From Paenibacillus sp. (GTDB lineage Bacteria; Bacillota; Bacilli; Paenibacillales; Paenibacillaceae): a stretch of DNA of 64,000 nucleotides. The notes below the pieces were generated by a model that was not told the DNA's origin, made no database searches, and worked only from the letters and a program-made list of their open reading frames with translations. Made by a program: the position numbers and the translations under genes. Numbering within the stretch: the stretch's first letter is position 1; the number at the start of each line of letters is the position of its first letter. Below, in pieces: positions 40,648 to 50,409 of the stretch. The stretch is from assembly GCA_023512345.1 (NCBI GenBank), contig JAILZT010000011.1, positions 62,001-126,000 of the forward strand. Direction: 5' to 3'.

Positions 40648-43600
40648 TTATCTGCGGATACGGGCCGACCACTCATTGAGCACTCGGTCCAGTTCCTTGA
40701 CATGAATGGGCTTGGAGATGAAGTCCTGCATACCTGCCTTTAGGCACATTTCTTTGTCGCCTTTTCTAGCAAAGGCTGTAGCTGCAATAATAACTGGAAA
40801 GTGGCCCAGCTTTTCACGTATGATTCCTGTCGCCTCAATACCATCCATTATTGGCATTTGGATGTCCATAAATACCACATCATAAGGCTTGGAGAGTACG
40901 GCTTGAACCGCCTCCTGTCCATTTTGAACCAGATCAGGCGTGTAACCTCTCCTTTTAAGATAAACCTGAAGGAGCTGTCGATTAACAGGATGATCCTCAG
41001 CAATCAGAATGGATAATGGGCCGTATACACCACCAGCGGGCTCGATCACAGCCCCTTTCTCTTCTTGGGCATCCGATGAATGAACAACAGCCTGCCCTTG
41101 CTTCCTTTCCTCTCCAGGAAGGGAAACTTGTATTGTGAAGTAAAACTCCGCCCCCTCCCCTTCATAGCTGTCGACACCAATTGTACCTCCGAGAAGCTCG
41201 GCTAGTTTTTTACTGATAGCAAGTCCAAGTCCGGTTCCACCATATTTCCGGTTAATGGAGGGATGTAATTGAGAGAAGGATTGGAAGAGCAGGCCTTGGC
41301 TTTCAATAGGAATACCAATTCCAGTATCCTTAACCGTAAATTTAAGGATAGGATTATTCCCTGAATTCAAAGTAGATGCGAGTTCAACTGCAACGCTGAT
41401 ATGGCCTTTTTCCGTAAATTTCGCAGCATTACCTACCAGGTTCACGAGAATTTGCCGCAGCCTAGTCTCATCAGTCACAAGTAGTGGCGGAAGGTCCTGA
41501 TCAATCTTTATTTCAAGGGTTAACCCCTTTTCTTTGACCTTCGGGTAGAAGATATCACTTACACTCTGCAGCACATTCCGAATATCCACCATCTGCAGAT
41601 CCAGAGTCATCATGCCAGCTTCTATTTTACTAAAGTCTAACACTTCATTCAGAATATGCAGCAACGACTCACTACTCTTATTAATAATCTGAGTGTAATA
41701 TAATTGCTCTTCGTTTAGTTCTGTTCCCGAGAGTAAGTCCGCCATACCAATAATACCGTTCATAGGAGTACGTAACTCATGGCTCATAATGGCTAGAAAC
41801 TCCGATTTAGCCCGATCTGCTTCCTCTGCGGATTCCTTAGCACGTACAATCTCTTTTTCCTCGGTAATATCCCTGAATACTACTACAGTCCCCTTACGCT
41901 CTCCGTTGTCGTATAAAGGTGTCATCCGATACTTAACTAGAAAGCTTGAGCCATCCTGCCTCCAGAACACCCCTTCCCTTTCTTCATAAGAAGCGTTATC
42001 AGAGAAGGATGGAATAAGAGTTTTTTGGCTTCCCGAGTATGGGGTATTATTCAGCCAAGTCTGTTGAATCGTATGAAGCTTATTACTAACGGACCATTCA
42101 CCCCGCTCATAGCCCAGCATATTTTCTGCAGCCGGGTTGATAAACATTGTAGTCCCCTCAAGATTCATACCAAAGATACCTTCTGAGACGGAATTCAAAA
42201 TAAGAGCATGTTCGTAACTTAGCATCTCAATTTGTTCCAGATGAAGTTTACGTTCAGTGATATCGCTAATTATCCCAAAAACCCCTACCACTTGCTCGTT
42301 TACCATGATTGGGAGATAAATAACACTGACTTCTACCCTATGCCCGTCCCGGTGGATCAGCCCGCTTTCGAATATCTGAGCAAGTCCGCTGGCAGCCCTT
42401 GAAAAACGCTCATTCACATACTCTATTTCTTCCGAATCAATAATTTCATTATAATTTGACATAAGCAGGTTCTGTTTGGAATAGCCAGTCAAGTTCAGTA
42501 AACTAGAATTCACGGATAGGGTCCGCCCCTGTAGATCCATCGCACTGATTGCAGACGGATTATAATCAAATAGGGACTTATAACGATTTTGACTCTCCTG
42601 AAGCTTCAGTTCATACTGCTTCCGTTCTGCAATGTCACGAGTTACGCAGATGAGTTCTTGAACCTCACCCTCTTTTGTATAAAGATATCTAATGGAAGTT
42701 TCTACCCATATATATGAGCCGTCCTTACGTCGAAAACGGAAAATAACCGGTTCGTGCTTTGCCTCATCCTTATTATCAATCAAATAATTTTCTACACGAA
42801 CGGTGTCCTCCGGATGAATGTATGCCATCCCATTAGTACCCACCATCTCCTCAGGTGTGTATCCATACATCGTAAAGCAAATAGGGGATGCATATAAAAA
42901 GGTGGCCTCTTTATCGGCTGCGTTGCGGGAAATAAAGTCCAGAGAATTCTCTGAGATTAGACGATAATTTCGTTCACTCTCTCGCAGCTGTTCCTCCATC
43001 TCGTAGCGTTCGGTGACGTCTTGAACCACACCACTGATTAGAATGGTGTTGCCCTCTTCATCCAAGACGGCTTCCCAATGAGCATCAATATGCTTTTGTT
43101 CACCCTCAGGGGTCCTAATTCGGAATACCATCTGTCCACTGGTTCCATTCTTAAGTGTTAGGTGTATAGACTCCAACAGATTAGGAAAATCCTCCGGTAC
43201 GACGCTCAGACGCAGCTGCTCTGGACCATAAGTTGAATGATTGCTCTTATCCTCGGTAAATCCAAAAATACGACGCATTTCCTTAGAAACAGTTGAACAG
43301 CTATGGATTACATCCCATTCCCAAGAACCCATTTGGGAAAGAGATTGAGCTTTTGCCAGCATTTCCTCGTACTTCTTACGTTCCGTGATATCGCGAGCAA
43401 TCGTCAAAACCTGCTCCACTTCACCTTCACTATTCCGCATCACCTGGAAGGAGGATTCAATCCATAAGTAATGACCGTCCTTATGCCTTGCTCTGCGGGT
43501 AAAAACATCAGTGTCGGAGTAGAGTTTCCCCTTTTCCGTCATCTCATAGGCATCCACGGGATGATAAAATTCCGGTCTTTTCCGACCGATTACTTCATGA

Positions 43601-44115
43601 GCTGGATATCCTAAAAGCTTCTCCACCGAAGGTGAGACATAGGTTAATGTTCCGTCTGGACCCCCAAAGGAAATCATGTCGGGAGTATTTCTCGTAATCA
43701 AATTATACATATATTGACTGTCTTCAAGTTTTTTCTCCGCTATCTTTCGCTCTGTAATATCAGATATTTCAGCAATAAGATAAAGAGGATTTCCAGAATT
43801 CTGGTCAAATATTAAAAAGATATGCAGGGCTACCCAAATAATTGTGCCATTTTTACTTAGAAAACGCTTCTCTTCATCAACAGAAGCCCCGAGCCTCTGC
43901 AGCAAATAGTTCATAATTGTGCTATGATCGGCCGTTTGCCGGTCTTCTGGGTAAGCTATATCCATATACCTAATATTTAGAAGCTCAGCTTCTGTGTAGC
44001 CAAGCATATTGCAAAGTGCAGGATTGGATCGCATGATCATCCCATCAGTTGTAGAGACTACCGCATAACCAATGGAAGACTGTAAATACAATTGTTCAAA
44101 AATAAAATCAGACAA
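40648..44115 (-). CDS. Hybrid sensor histidine kinase with six PAS domains
   Basis: A 1155-residue soluble hybrid kinase, with no membrane helix. Six PAS domains, each followed by a PAC-like ITERK-type end, cover about residues 1-750. Next come a HisKA dimerisation domain with the phosphorylated His in FLAIMSHELRTPMNGIIGM, an HATPase domain with NLVGNAAKFTEKG, DTGIGI and YGGTGLGLAIS, and a C-terminal receiver domain with LIAEDHPVN, the phospho-acceptor Asp in VVFMDIQMPIMDG, and SKPI. The signal is probably intracellular. Starts at TTG with AGGAGG 10 nt upstream. The output partner is not in the window. Confidence 0.95.
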   Translation of the reverse strand: MSDFIFEQLYLQSSIGYAVVSTTDGMIMRSNPALCNMLGYTEAELLNIRYMDIAYPEDRQTADHSTIMNYLLQRLGASVDEEKRFLSKNGTIIWVALHIFLIFDQNSGNPLYLIAEISDITERKIAEKKLEDSQYMYNLITRNTPDMISFGGPDGTLTYVSPSVEKLLGYPAHEVIGRKRPEFYHPVDAYEMTEKGKLYSDTDVFTRRARHKDGHYLWIESSFQVMRNSEGEVEQVLTIARDITERKKYEEMLAKAQSLSQMGSWEWDVIHSCSTVSKEMRRIFGFTEDKSNHSTYGPEQLRLSVVPEDFPNLLESIHLTLKNGTSGQMVFRIRTPEGEQKHIDAHWEAVLDEEGNTILISGVVQDVTERYEMEEQLRESERNYRLISENSLDFISRNAADKEATFLYASPICFTMYGYTPEEMVGTNGMAYIHPEDTVRVENYLIDNKDEAKHEPVIFRFRRKDGSYIWVETSIRYLYTKEGEVQELICVTRDIAERKQYELKLQESQNRYKSLFDYNPSAISAMDLQGRTLSVNSSLLNLTGYSKQNLLMSNYNEIIDSEEIEYVNERFSRAASGLAQIFESGLIHRDGHRVEVSVIYLPIMVNEQVVGVFGIISDITERKLHLEQIEMLSYEHALILNSVSEGIFGMNLEGTTMFINPAAENMLGYERGEWSVSNKLHTIQQTWLNNTPYSGSQKTLIPSFSDNASYEEREGVFWRQDGSSFLVKYRMTPLYDNGERKGTVVVFRDITEEKEIVRAKESAEEADRAKSEFLAIMSHELRTPMNGIIGMADLLSGTELNEEQLYYTQIINKSSESLLHILNEVLDFSKIEAGMMTLDLQMVDIRNVLQSVSDIFYPKVKEKGLTLEIKIDQDLPPLLVTDETRLRQILVNLVGNAAKFTEKGHISVAVELASTLNSGNNPILKFTVKDTGIGIPIESQGLLFQSFSQLHPSINRKYGGTGLGLAISKKLAELLGGTIGVDSYEGEGAEFYFTIQVSLPGEERKQGQAVVHSSDAQEEKGAVIEPAGGVYGPLSILIAEDHPVNRQLLQVYLKRRGYTPDLVQNGQEAVQAVLSKPYDVVFMDIQMPIMDGIEATGIIREKLGHFPVIIAATAFARKGDKEMCLKAGMQDFISKPIHVKELDRVLNEWSARIRR

Positions 44116-44322
44116 TGGCGTGCTGCCTCCTCAGAAAAGTAGGACTGTAATTTATAAATAGTATACCTTTATTTAAAAAAATAATCTTTATATATGAGCA
44201 TAATAGAAAGCTTTGTGTGTGAGAAGTAAAAGTCAAAAAAATGCGCTTCAAACAAGCATCCAATTTTTGGGTGATGTTTTGACATAAAATTCCACATGCC
44301 TCTAACCTATCCACTAAACAAA

Positions 44323-44350
44323 AAAAGCCCTTCGATTAAGAAGGGCTTTT
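44323..44350 (-). terminator. Terminator after the tRNA-Leu gene
   Basis: Perfect 11-bp stem AAAAGCCCTTC / GAAGGGCTTTT with a six-base loop and further A/T runs on either side. Confidence 0.85.
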
Positions 44351-44360
44351 TAAGATATAT

Positions 44361-44443
44361 GCGGTCGAGAGGACTCGAACCTCCACGATATTGCTACCAC
44401 ACGGACCTGAACCGTGCGCGTCTGCCAATTCCGCCACGACCGC
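44361..44443 (-). tRNA. tRNA-Leu (anticodon CAG)
   Basis: An 83-nt cloverleaf with a long variable arm. The acceptor stem is GCGGTCG / CGACCGC, the D arm starts TGGCGGAATTGGCAGACGC, the anticodon stem CACGG / CCGTG closes a TTCAGGT loop whose centre CAG reads leucine codon CUG, and GGTTCGAGTCC forms the T arm. The 3' CCA is not encoded. A terminator follows 10 nt downstream. Confidence 0.95.
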
Positions 44444-44674
44444 AAATTATGTATTATATAGATATTTAATTTAATCAGGTATACATAAGACTATACTCCC
44501 TTTTTGACTAAACTGCAAGATTTTTCGATGGACGGAAGTATTTATAGGTAAAACCAATAAACTTCATTCAATCTATATATTTCAATAATAAGCACTTAGT
44601 GTGATACAACATAAGAAAGTAACTAAAAGCCGAACCTTATGTCTAATCTTTATATTTATAGGAGGATACATCTT

Positions 44675-45433
44675 ATGAATCAGCTTTGGAATGCCGGACA
44701 CTATGACCTAGATATGGCTTTCGTCTCCCAGTTTGGTGAGTCCCTTATTGACTTACTACAGCCGAAATCTGGTGAACGGATTATCGATTGGGGCTGCGGG
44801 ACTGGAGATTTGGCGGCGGCGATCGCAGCGCAGGGTGCACATGTGACAGGTATTGATGCTTCAGCTGAAATGATTCGGACGGCCCGCAGCAAGTATCCAC
44901 AACTAAACTTCATTGAAGCTGATGGCCAATCCTTTGTAGCAGAGGTTCAAGCCGACGCCATCTTTAGCAATGCTGCACTGCATTGGCTGGTCGATGAACA
45001 AGGAACAGCTGCCTCCATCTCTTCCAGCCTGCGGACAGGCGGGCGTTTGGTTGCCGAGTTTGGAGGACAGGGTAATATCCACTCCGTTGTAACTGAACTG
45101 CCAACCGCATTTGCTGCTATTGGCTGCACAGATAAGCTAAATATGCCGTGGTATTTCCCCTCCATAGGGGAGTATTCCACACTGCTGGAGCAGCATGGCC
45201 TCAGCGTAGAACTTGCCCTCTGCTTCGATCGACCGACCCCACTGGAGAATGGAGATCAAGGTTTTGTAAGCTGGATGAATACTTTTGCGAATGGAATATT
45301 AAGTGTACTTACACCCCCTGAACGCATTGAGGTCATCCGGTTAATGGAGGAAAAGCTGCGGCCCTCCCTTTACCAGGGAGACCAATGGGTAATGGATTAC
45401 AGGAGAATCAGAGTAGCTGCTTATAAGCGATAG
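44675..45433 (+). CDS. Class I SAM methyltransferase (trans-aconitate type)
   Basis: A 252-residue methyltransferase. The SAM loop is IIDWGCGTGDLAAAIAAQG, followed by VTGIDASAEMIRTARSKYP and the post-II motif AIFSNAALHWLVDEQ, which recalls trans-aconitate methyltransferases and related small-molecule enzymes. The C-terminal half (WYFPSIGEYSTLLEQHGL) is the family's lid. The ATG at 44675 has AGGAGG 9 nt upstream. The substrate is not proven. Confidence 0.88.
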   Translation: MNQLWNAGHYDLDMAFVSQFGESLIDLLQPKSGERIIDWGCGTGDLAAAIAAQGAHVTGIDASAEMIRTARSKYPQLNFIEADGQSFVAEVQADAIFSNAALHWLVDEQGTAASISSSLRTGGRLVAEFGGQGNIHSVVTELPTAFAAIGCTDKLNMPWYFPSIGEYSTLLEQHGLSVELALCFDRPTPLENGDQGFVSWMNTFANGILSVLTPPERIEVIRLMEEKLRPSLYQGDQWVMDYRRIRVAAYKR

Positions 45434-45461
45434 TTAATGTGTGTATGCAAAATGGAATGGT

Positions 45462-46685
45462 TCACTCGATCCCCACATACCGATCTTTTCCAGCTCCAAG
45501 TCCTACAATCAAAAGCACACAACTTGCTCCTAGCAGAAGTAGAAGCGGCAGAGTCCAGCTATGGGTAAGATCATGAAGCCATCCGAACAAAGCGGGTCCG
45601 CTTGCTGCCAGTAAATAACCTACGGATTGAGCCATCCCGGACAGCTCGGACGCTTCTTGGGTGGTTTTTGTGCGCAAACTAAAAAACATCATCACCAAAC
45701 CAAACGCAAAACCACCGGCAATACCGATGCTGATGGCCCATACAGCCATCCACGAGGTACTGCCAAGCCAGACTCCACTAATGCCGATTGTGTACAGAAT
45801 GAAAGTAATCAAGACCAGGCTGCGTTGGTTCTTCAACCGTCCAGCGAATAACGGAACGAAAAAAGTAAAAGGCAGCTGTGCAAGCTGCATCAGAGAAAGA
45901 ATCCAACCCGCATGGCTAGAGCTCATTCCTCGTTCTCCCATGATAATCGAGAACCAAGCTATTAAAACGTAATACAGCAGCGATTGTAATCCCATAAACA
46001 GACTAACCTGCCACGCTATAGGTGAACGCCAAATACTTCTTGAGATTACGGATTTCTGACTCCTGCTCGGAATGCCAAGAATGCGCATCTGTGGGATCCA
46101 CAACACTGTTGCTAAGGCTGCAAGTACGAACCACATCGCTAAAGTCCCTCTCCACCCGAAGCCGGCATGACTTGCCAATGGCACACTTATTCCGGCAGCC
46201 AATGCAGCGAATAGATTCATAGATACGGTGTATACACCTGTCATTAACCCAATTTTGTGAGGGAACTTCCCTTTAATAAGACCAGGTAACAGCACATTGC
46301 ACACTGCAATCGAGATACCTAACATAGCCGTTCCGCTAAACAACAGGATCGCACTAGAGGCTGAACGCACCAAAATACTGACGGACAATAGAAGCATGGA
46401 AATTAATAAGACATTTGCTATTCCAAAACGGCGAGCGAGCTTAGGTGCTAATGGAGACACCACCGCAAAAGCCAGGAGTGGGAGCGTGGTGATTGCCCCT
46501 GCTAATGTATTGGATAGCCCCAAGTCATCCTTTATCATTTCTATTAAAGTGCCAACAGAGGTAAACGGAGCCCGTAACGCCGCCGCGATAAAGACAATAC
46601 CCAACACGAGCAGAATGCGGGATCGGTTTTTAGGACGGGAATGACTTGTGTTCTGAATCTTCTTTTCTAGTTGCCGGACTTTCAT
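45462..46685 (-). CDS. CynX/NimT family MFS transporter
   Basis: A 407-residue transporter with twelve hydrophobic helices. The N-terminal blocks AAALRAPFTSVGTLIEMIKDDLGLS and ITTLPLLAFAVVSPLAPKLARRFG, with FFSLRTKTTQEASELSGMAQSVGYLLAASGP in the second half, are typical of the CynX/YycB group (cyanate and 2-nitroimidazole transporters). No cyanase gene is adjacent, so the substrate is open. It converges with the methyltransferase gene at a 28-bp gap without a terminator. Confidence 0.9.
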   Translation of the reverse strand: MKVRQLEKKIQNTSHSRPKNRSRILLVLGIVFIAAALRAPFTSVGTLIEMIKDDLGLSNTLAGAITTLPLLAFAVVSPLAPKLARRFGIANVLLISMLLLSVSILVRSASSAILLFSGTAMLGISIAVCNVLLPGLIKGKFPHKIGLMTGVYTVSMNLFAALAAGISVPLASHAGFGWRGTLAMWFVLAALATVLWIPQMRILGIPSRSQKSVISRSIWRSPIAWQVSLFMGLQSLLYYVLIAWFSIIMGERGMSSSHAGWILSLMQLAQLPFTFFVPLFAGRLKNQRSLVLITFILYTIGISGVWLGSTSWMAVWAISIGIAGGFAFGLVMMFFSLRTKTTQEASELSGMAQSVGYLLAASGPALFGWLHDLTHSWTLPLLLLLGASCVLLIVGLGAGKDRYVGIE

Positions 46686-46816
46686 TGTATCCCCCTTCGA
46701 AGCAACAATACCCCAGCAAACAAAAGTGCTTGCTAGAGAATAATTAACGATTTATATAGTTTTATTAGTAATAATCATCTACCATTATGAGAGAAGTTGC
46801 AACCTTCATAAGTATA

Positions 46817-46845
46817 TTGACAAAACCCAGCACGATCTTTAGTAT
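46817..46845 (+). promoter_or_regulatory. Promoter of the ABC exporter gene
   Basis: Consensus TTGACA (46817-46822), 17-bp spacer, TAGTAT (46840-46845). Confidence 0.65.
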
Positions 46846-46863
46846 GCATAGAATGAGATTAAT

Positions 46864-46878
46864 TGAGAATCGCTCTCA
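46864..46878. promoter_or_regulatory. Fur-box-like palindrome before the ABC exporter gene
   Basis: TGAGAATCGCTCTCA, extended on both sides by AAT/ATT, closely resembles ferric-uptake regulator boxes of the TGAGAAT-n-ATTCTCA type. It lies about 12-26 nt after the predicted start point of transcription, a position from which a repressor could block initiation or elongation. Confidence 0.6.
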
Positions 46879-46921
46879 TTTCGATCCGCCCAATTACCTT
46901 ATAGAAAAGAGTGAACTCTAG

Positions 46922-48637
46922 ATGCTTCGTCGATTTTTTTCCTATTACCGTCCTTATAGAAAGCTGTTTATACTCGACTTTACGTGCGCTGTAGGTGCAG
47001 GTCTCTTAGAGCTCGCTTTTCCAGTAGCCGTTAACAAGTTCATTGATGATTTGCTGCCGGGGCAGGATTGGCCGCTTATTCTGATCGCATGTGTCGCACT
47101 CCTAGCCATCTATGCCCTCAACACGGTTATGCAATATGTAGTTACCTATTGGGGACACATGCTGGGTATTAATATCGAAACAGATATGCGCAAAAAAATG
47201 TTCGAACACATTCAGAAATTATCCTTCCGCTTCTTCGACAATAATAAAACCGGTCATCTGATCGGTCGAATCACCAATGATTTGAATGATATCGGCGAAG
47301 TGGCCCACCACGGTCCTGAGGATGTTTTTATCGCGATCATGACGCTAATTGGTGCCTTCTTGCTTATGGCTCAAATTAATCTGCAGCTGGCTATTATCAC
47401 CTTTGTTATTGTACCTATTATGGCTTGGGTTATTATTTACTTCGGCCGTAATATGACCAGTACCTATCGCCAGCTCTTCGGAAACGTTGGAAGCTTCAAT
47501 GCCCGCATTGAAGATAATGTCGGCGGCATCCGGGTTGTCCAATCCTTTGCCAATGAAAATTATGAAAAGCAGCTTTTTGCTGTTGATAACCAAATGTTCC
47601 GTCAAACCAAGCTTCTCGCCTACAAAATCATGGCCAAAAGCTTGTCGGTCAGCTACATGATGACGCGTTTGATTACCATATTAGTGATGCTTAGCGGTGC
47701 ATGGTTCTTTATTCAGGGCGAGCTGCAAATCGGTGAATTCGTTGCGTTCATCCTGCTGTCTAACATCTTCTTTCGGCCCATTGAAAAGATTAATGCTGTT
47801 ATTGAAAGCTACCCAAAAGGGATTGCAGGGTTCAGACGTTACCTGGAGATCATTGATACAGAACCTGATATCCGCGATCTGCCGAATGCCGTAGAAATTA
47901 ACCACCTGCGAGGCGATATCAGCTTCCAAGACGTAACCTTCGGCTATGAAGAGAATCGTCCGGTCTTGCAGGGCATCAACCTAAATGTATCTGCAGGGGA
48001 AACGATAGCTTTTGTGGGACCCTCTGGTGCAGGAAAGACAACCATTTGCAGCCTATTGCCCCGTTTCTATGATGTAACCAGCGGCCGAATTACGATTGAC
48101 GGTACTGACATCCGTAACCTTAAGCTGGAATCCTTGCGGAGGCAAATCGGAATTGTACAGCAGGACGTGTTTCTGTTCTCTGGAACCATCCGTGAGAACA
48201 TCGCTTACGGTAAGCTGGAAGCCGAGCTGTCAGAGATTTGGGAGGCGGCGAGACGCGCTCATCTGGAGGATTTAATTACGAACCTCCCTGATGGGATGGA
48301 CACCGTTATAGGAGAACGTGGTGTAAAGCTGTCCGGTGGTCAGAAACAACGTCTGGCTATTGCTCGTATGTTCCTGAAGAATCCGCCGATTCTCATTCTG
48401 GATGAAGCAACCTCAGCACTGGATACTGAGACAGAAGCAGCTATCCAACAATCACTTGCGGATTTATCAGTAGGTCGAACCACCCTCGTGATCGCACACC
48501 GTCTGACCACGATCAAAAATGCGGACCGCATTATCGTTGTAAATGAAGAAGGGATTTCCGAGGAAGGCCGCCACGAAGAGTTAGTGAATGCCGGAGGTAC
48601 CTACAGCCGCCTCTATCAGGCACAATATAATGCTTGA
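46922..48637 (+). CDS. ABC exporter, fused permease and ATPase (homodimeric half-transporter)
   Basis: A 571-residue half-transporter. The N-terminal 310 residues have six transmembrane helices; the C-terminal nucleotide-binding domain has Walker A VGPSGAGKTTI, Q-loop VQQDVFLFSGT, signature KLSGGQKQRLAIARM, Walker B ILILDEATSALD and switch AHRLTTI. It resembles MsbA/BmrA-like exporters and should act as a homodimer, as no partner is adjacent. The Fur-like box suggests iron control, perhaps a role in siderophore or haem-related export. That is inference only. Confidence 0.93.
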   Translation: MLRRFFSYYRPYRKLFILDFTCAVGAGLLELAFPVAVNKFIDDLLPGQDWPLILIACVALLAIYALNTVMQYVVTYWGHMLGINIETDMRKKMFEHIQKLSFRFFDNNKTGHLIGRITNDLNDIGEVAHHGPEDVFIAIMTLIGAFLLMAQINLQLAIITFVIVPIMAWVIIYFGRNMTSTYRQLFGNVGSFNARIEDNVGGIRVVQSFANENYEKQLFAVDNQMFRQTKLLAYKIMAKSLSVSYMMTRLITILVMLSGAWFFIQGELQIGEFVAFILLSNIFFRPIEKINAVIESYPKGIAGFRRYLEIIDTEPDIRDLPNAVEINHLRGDISFQDVTFGYEENRPVLQGINLNVSAGETIAFVGPSGAGKTTICSLLPRFYDVTSGRITIDGTDIRNLKLESLRRQIGIVQQDVFLFSGTIRENIAYGKLEAELSEIWEAARRAHLEDLITNLPDGMDTVIGERGVKLSGGQKQRLAIARMFLKNPPILILDEATSALDTETEAAIQQSLADLSVGRTTLVIAHRLTTIKNADRIIVVNEEGISEEGRHEELVNAGGTYSRLYQAQYNA

Positions 48638-48688
48638 TGTGTGATTCTATTCAGCTATGAATTACGCTGGGCGTGTTGGACTCCATTT

Positions 48689-48776
48689 AAGTGTATTTTA
48701 TACAACATTACATTCAAAATCAGCTGTAATCCTTATTTTGCTGAGATATAGTTGCCAAAATACAACTATATCTCGG
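48689..48776. repeat. Intergenic repeat: AAGTGTATTTTATACA motif and 12-bp inverted repeat
   Basis: AAGTGTATTTTATACA at 48689-48704 recurs with one T missing at 51605-51619. A perfect inverted repeat GAGATATAGTTG / CAACTATATCTC lies at 48743-48754 and 48763-48774. No gene is present here. Confidence 0.5.
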
Positions 48777-48827
48777 CGGGGACAGCAGCGCGATCCTCAC
48801 CTACCCCACCATACATACTTATCGCAA

Positions 48828-48876
48828 AAAAGAACCAATCCCAAGTCTGGCAACCAGACTAGAAATTGGTTCTTTT
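48828..48876. terminator. Terminator of dbpA
   Basis: An outer 12-bp stem AAAAGAACCAAT / ATTGGTTCTTTT and an inner stem AGTCTGG / CCAGACT form one long hairpin, flanked by A and T runs. It can serve dbpA and, from the other side, the ABC exporter. Confidence 0.85.
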
Positions 48877-48878
48877 CA

Positions 48879-50324
48879 TTATTTATTCGCGATATAAACC
48901 TTCAGCTGCTTACCTTTGATCGTCGTGGTCTTCATAGCTTCAAGCACCAGCGAGCCTTTACCATTCAAAATATCCACATACGACACATTATCCTGTATCG
49001 TTATGATCCCGATATCCTCTGCGGTAATCCCTTCGAGTTTGGCAATCGTTCCTACAAAATCTACAGCTCTAAGCTTCTTTTTCTTGCCGCCATTGAAGTA
49101 CAGCTTCATGATCTCTTTGTTCAGGCTCTCACTCTTGTCCTTTTTACGAACCTGCTGAATATTGATTTTCTGCTCGAATGCTTCCTTCGCGTAAGCAACC
49201 GCATCAGCAGAAGGAGCTTTCATAACAGGAATACTGAAGCCAATGAATCCTTCAATTTCTTTGACCCATTTGTGCTCATTTGGCGTAGCAAAGGTAATTG
49301 CTTTACCTGTCTTGCCCGCACGGCCGGTTCTTCCAATCCGGTGCACGTAGCTTTCTTTTTCCAGCGGAATATCGTAATTGATTACATGGGTGATGCTCTC
49401 AATATCAATACCTCTTGCGGCTACGTCGGTGGCGATTAAATAGCGAAATTGACCTCTTTTAAAAGCATTCATAACTTCAAAACGCTCATCCTGCATCATG
49501 CCGCCGTGAATCTTATCACAAGGAAACTGCAGATCGGCCAACCCTCTGAACAAAGCATCCACCTGATCCTGCGTCCGGCAGAAAATAATACAGCTATCCG
49601 GATTCTCCACCGTGATCATATCAACTAACAGAGGAAATTTCGCCGGTTGTTTAACTTCAATAAGCGCATGTTCGATTTTGGCTGTTGTAACTTCCTCGGA
49701 ATTAATCTCGATATCCATCGGAGAGCTCATGTACTTGCGGCAAAGATTCTTCACAGCTTCAGGCAATGTTGCCGAAAACAACATCGTCACATGATCTTTT
49801 GGCAGTTTTTTAATGATAGCTTCCACCTGCTCGATAAAGCCCATGTTCAGCATCTCATCCGCTTCATCGATAACCAGATACTTGATCCGGTTCAAATGAA
49901 TGGTGCCTCTTTCTATATGGTCAGATACACGTCCGGGTGTACCGACAACTACATGTGTTTTTTGCGTCAGTTCAACTTTTTGTGGGGCAAAGGGCTGCTT
50001 ACCGAATAGGGCAACGGCTTTAATCCGTTTGAAACGTCCTATATTCGTAATATCCTCTTTCACTTGAGCAGCAAGCTCACGGGTTGGGGTCAAGATTAGA
50101 GCCTGCGGCTTATTCTCCGCCCAATCCACCAGCTCACAGATCGGAATACCGAATGCTGCTGTTTTACCGCTGCCAGTCTGTGATTTAACAATCAAATCTT
50201 CTTCTTGTAGAGCAACAGGGATTACTCTGCTTTGTACCTCTGTCGGCTTCTCATACTTTAAAACATCCAACGCTTTTACGATCTCTTCACTTAACTCATA
50301 ATCTTTAAATTGTACCTCGCTCAT
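48879..50324 (-). CDS. dbpA: ATP-dependent RNA helicase DbpA
   Basis: A 481-residue DEAD-box helicase acting on 23S rRNA during 50S assembly. Motifs in order: [12 protein letters not shown] (I), [11 protein letters not shown] (Ia), [10 protein letters not shown] (II), LFSATLP (III), [13 protein letters not shown] (IV), [12 protein letters not shown] (V) and [10 protein letters not shown] (VI). The C-terminal 75 residues, starting [22 protein letters not shown], are the DbpA/YxiN RNA-recognition domain that binds helix 92. AGAGG lies 7 nt before the ATG. Confidence 0.95.
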   Translation of the reverse strand: MSEVQFKDYELSEEIVKALDVLKYEKPTEVQSRVIPVALQEEDLIVKSQTGSGKTAAFGIPICELVDWAENKPQALILTPTRELAAQVKEDITNIGRFKRIKAVALFGKQPFAPQKVELTQKTHVVVGTPGRVSDHIERGTIHLNRIKYLVIDEADEMLNMGFIEQVEAIIKKLPKDHVTMLFSATLPEAVKNLCRKYMSSPMDIEINSEEVTTAKIEHALIEVKQPAKFPLLVDMITVENPDSCIIFCRTQDQVDALFRGLADLQFPCDKIHGGMMQDERFEVMNAFKRGQFRYLIATDVAARGIDIESITHVINYDIPLEKESYVHRIGRTGRAGKTGKAITFATPNEHKWVKEIEGFIGFSIPVMKAPSADAVAYAKEAFEQKINIQQVRKKDKSESLNKEIMKLYFNGGKKKKLRAVDFVGTIAKLEGITAEDIGIITIQDNVSYVDILNGKGSLVLEAMKTTTIKGKQLKVYIANK

Positions 50325-50409
50325 AGTTCAACCTCTTCTATGCTGATTTATCTGGTCAAAGCGGAAATTCCGCGATACTTCCATATTATGCACTTTAACA
50401 TTATACCAG

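Noticed and set aside
48657..49439. 260-codon frame on the plus strand
   Set aside because: It lies across the dbpA terminator and antisense to dbpA, has no family resemblance, and no RBS.
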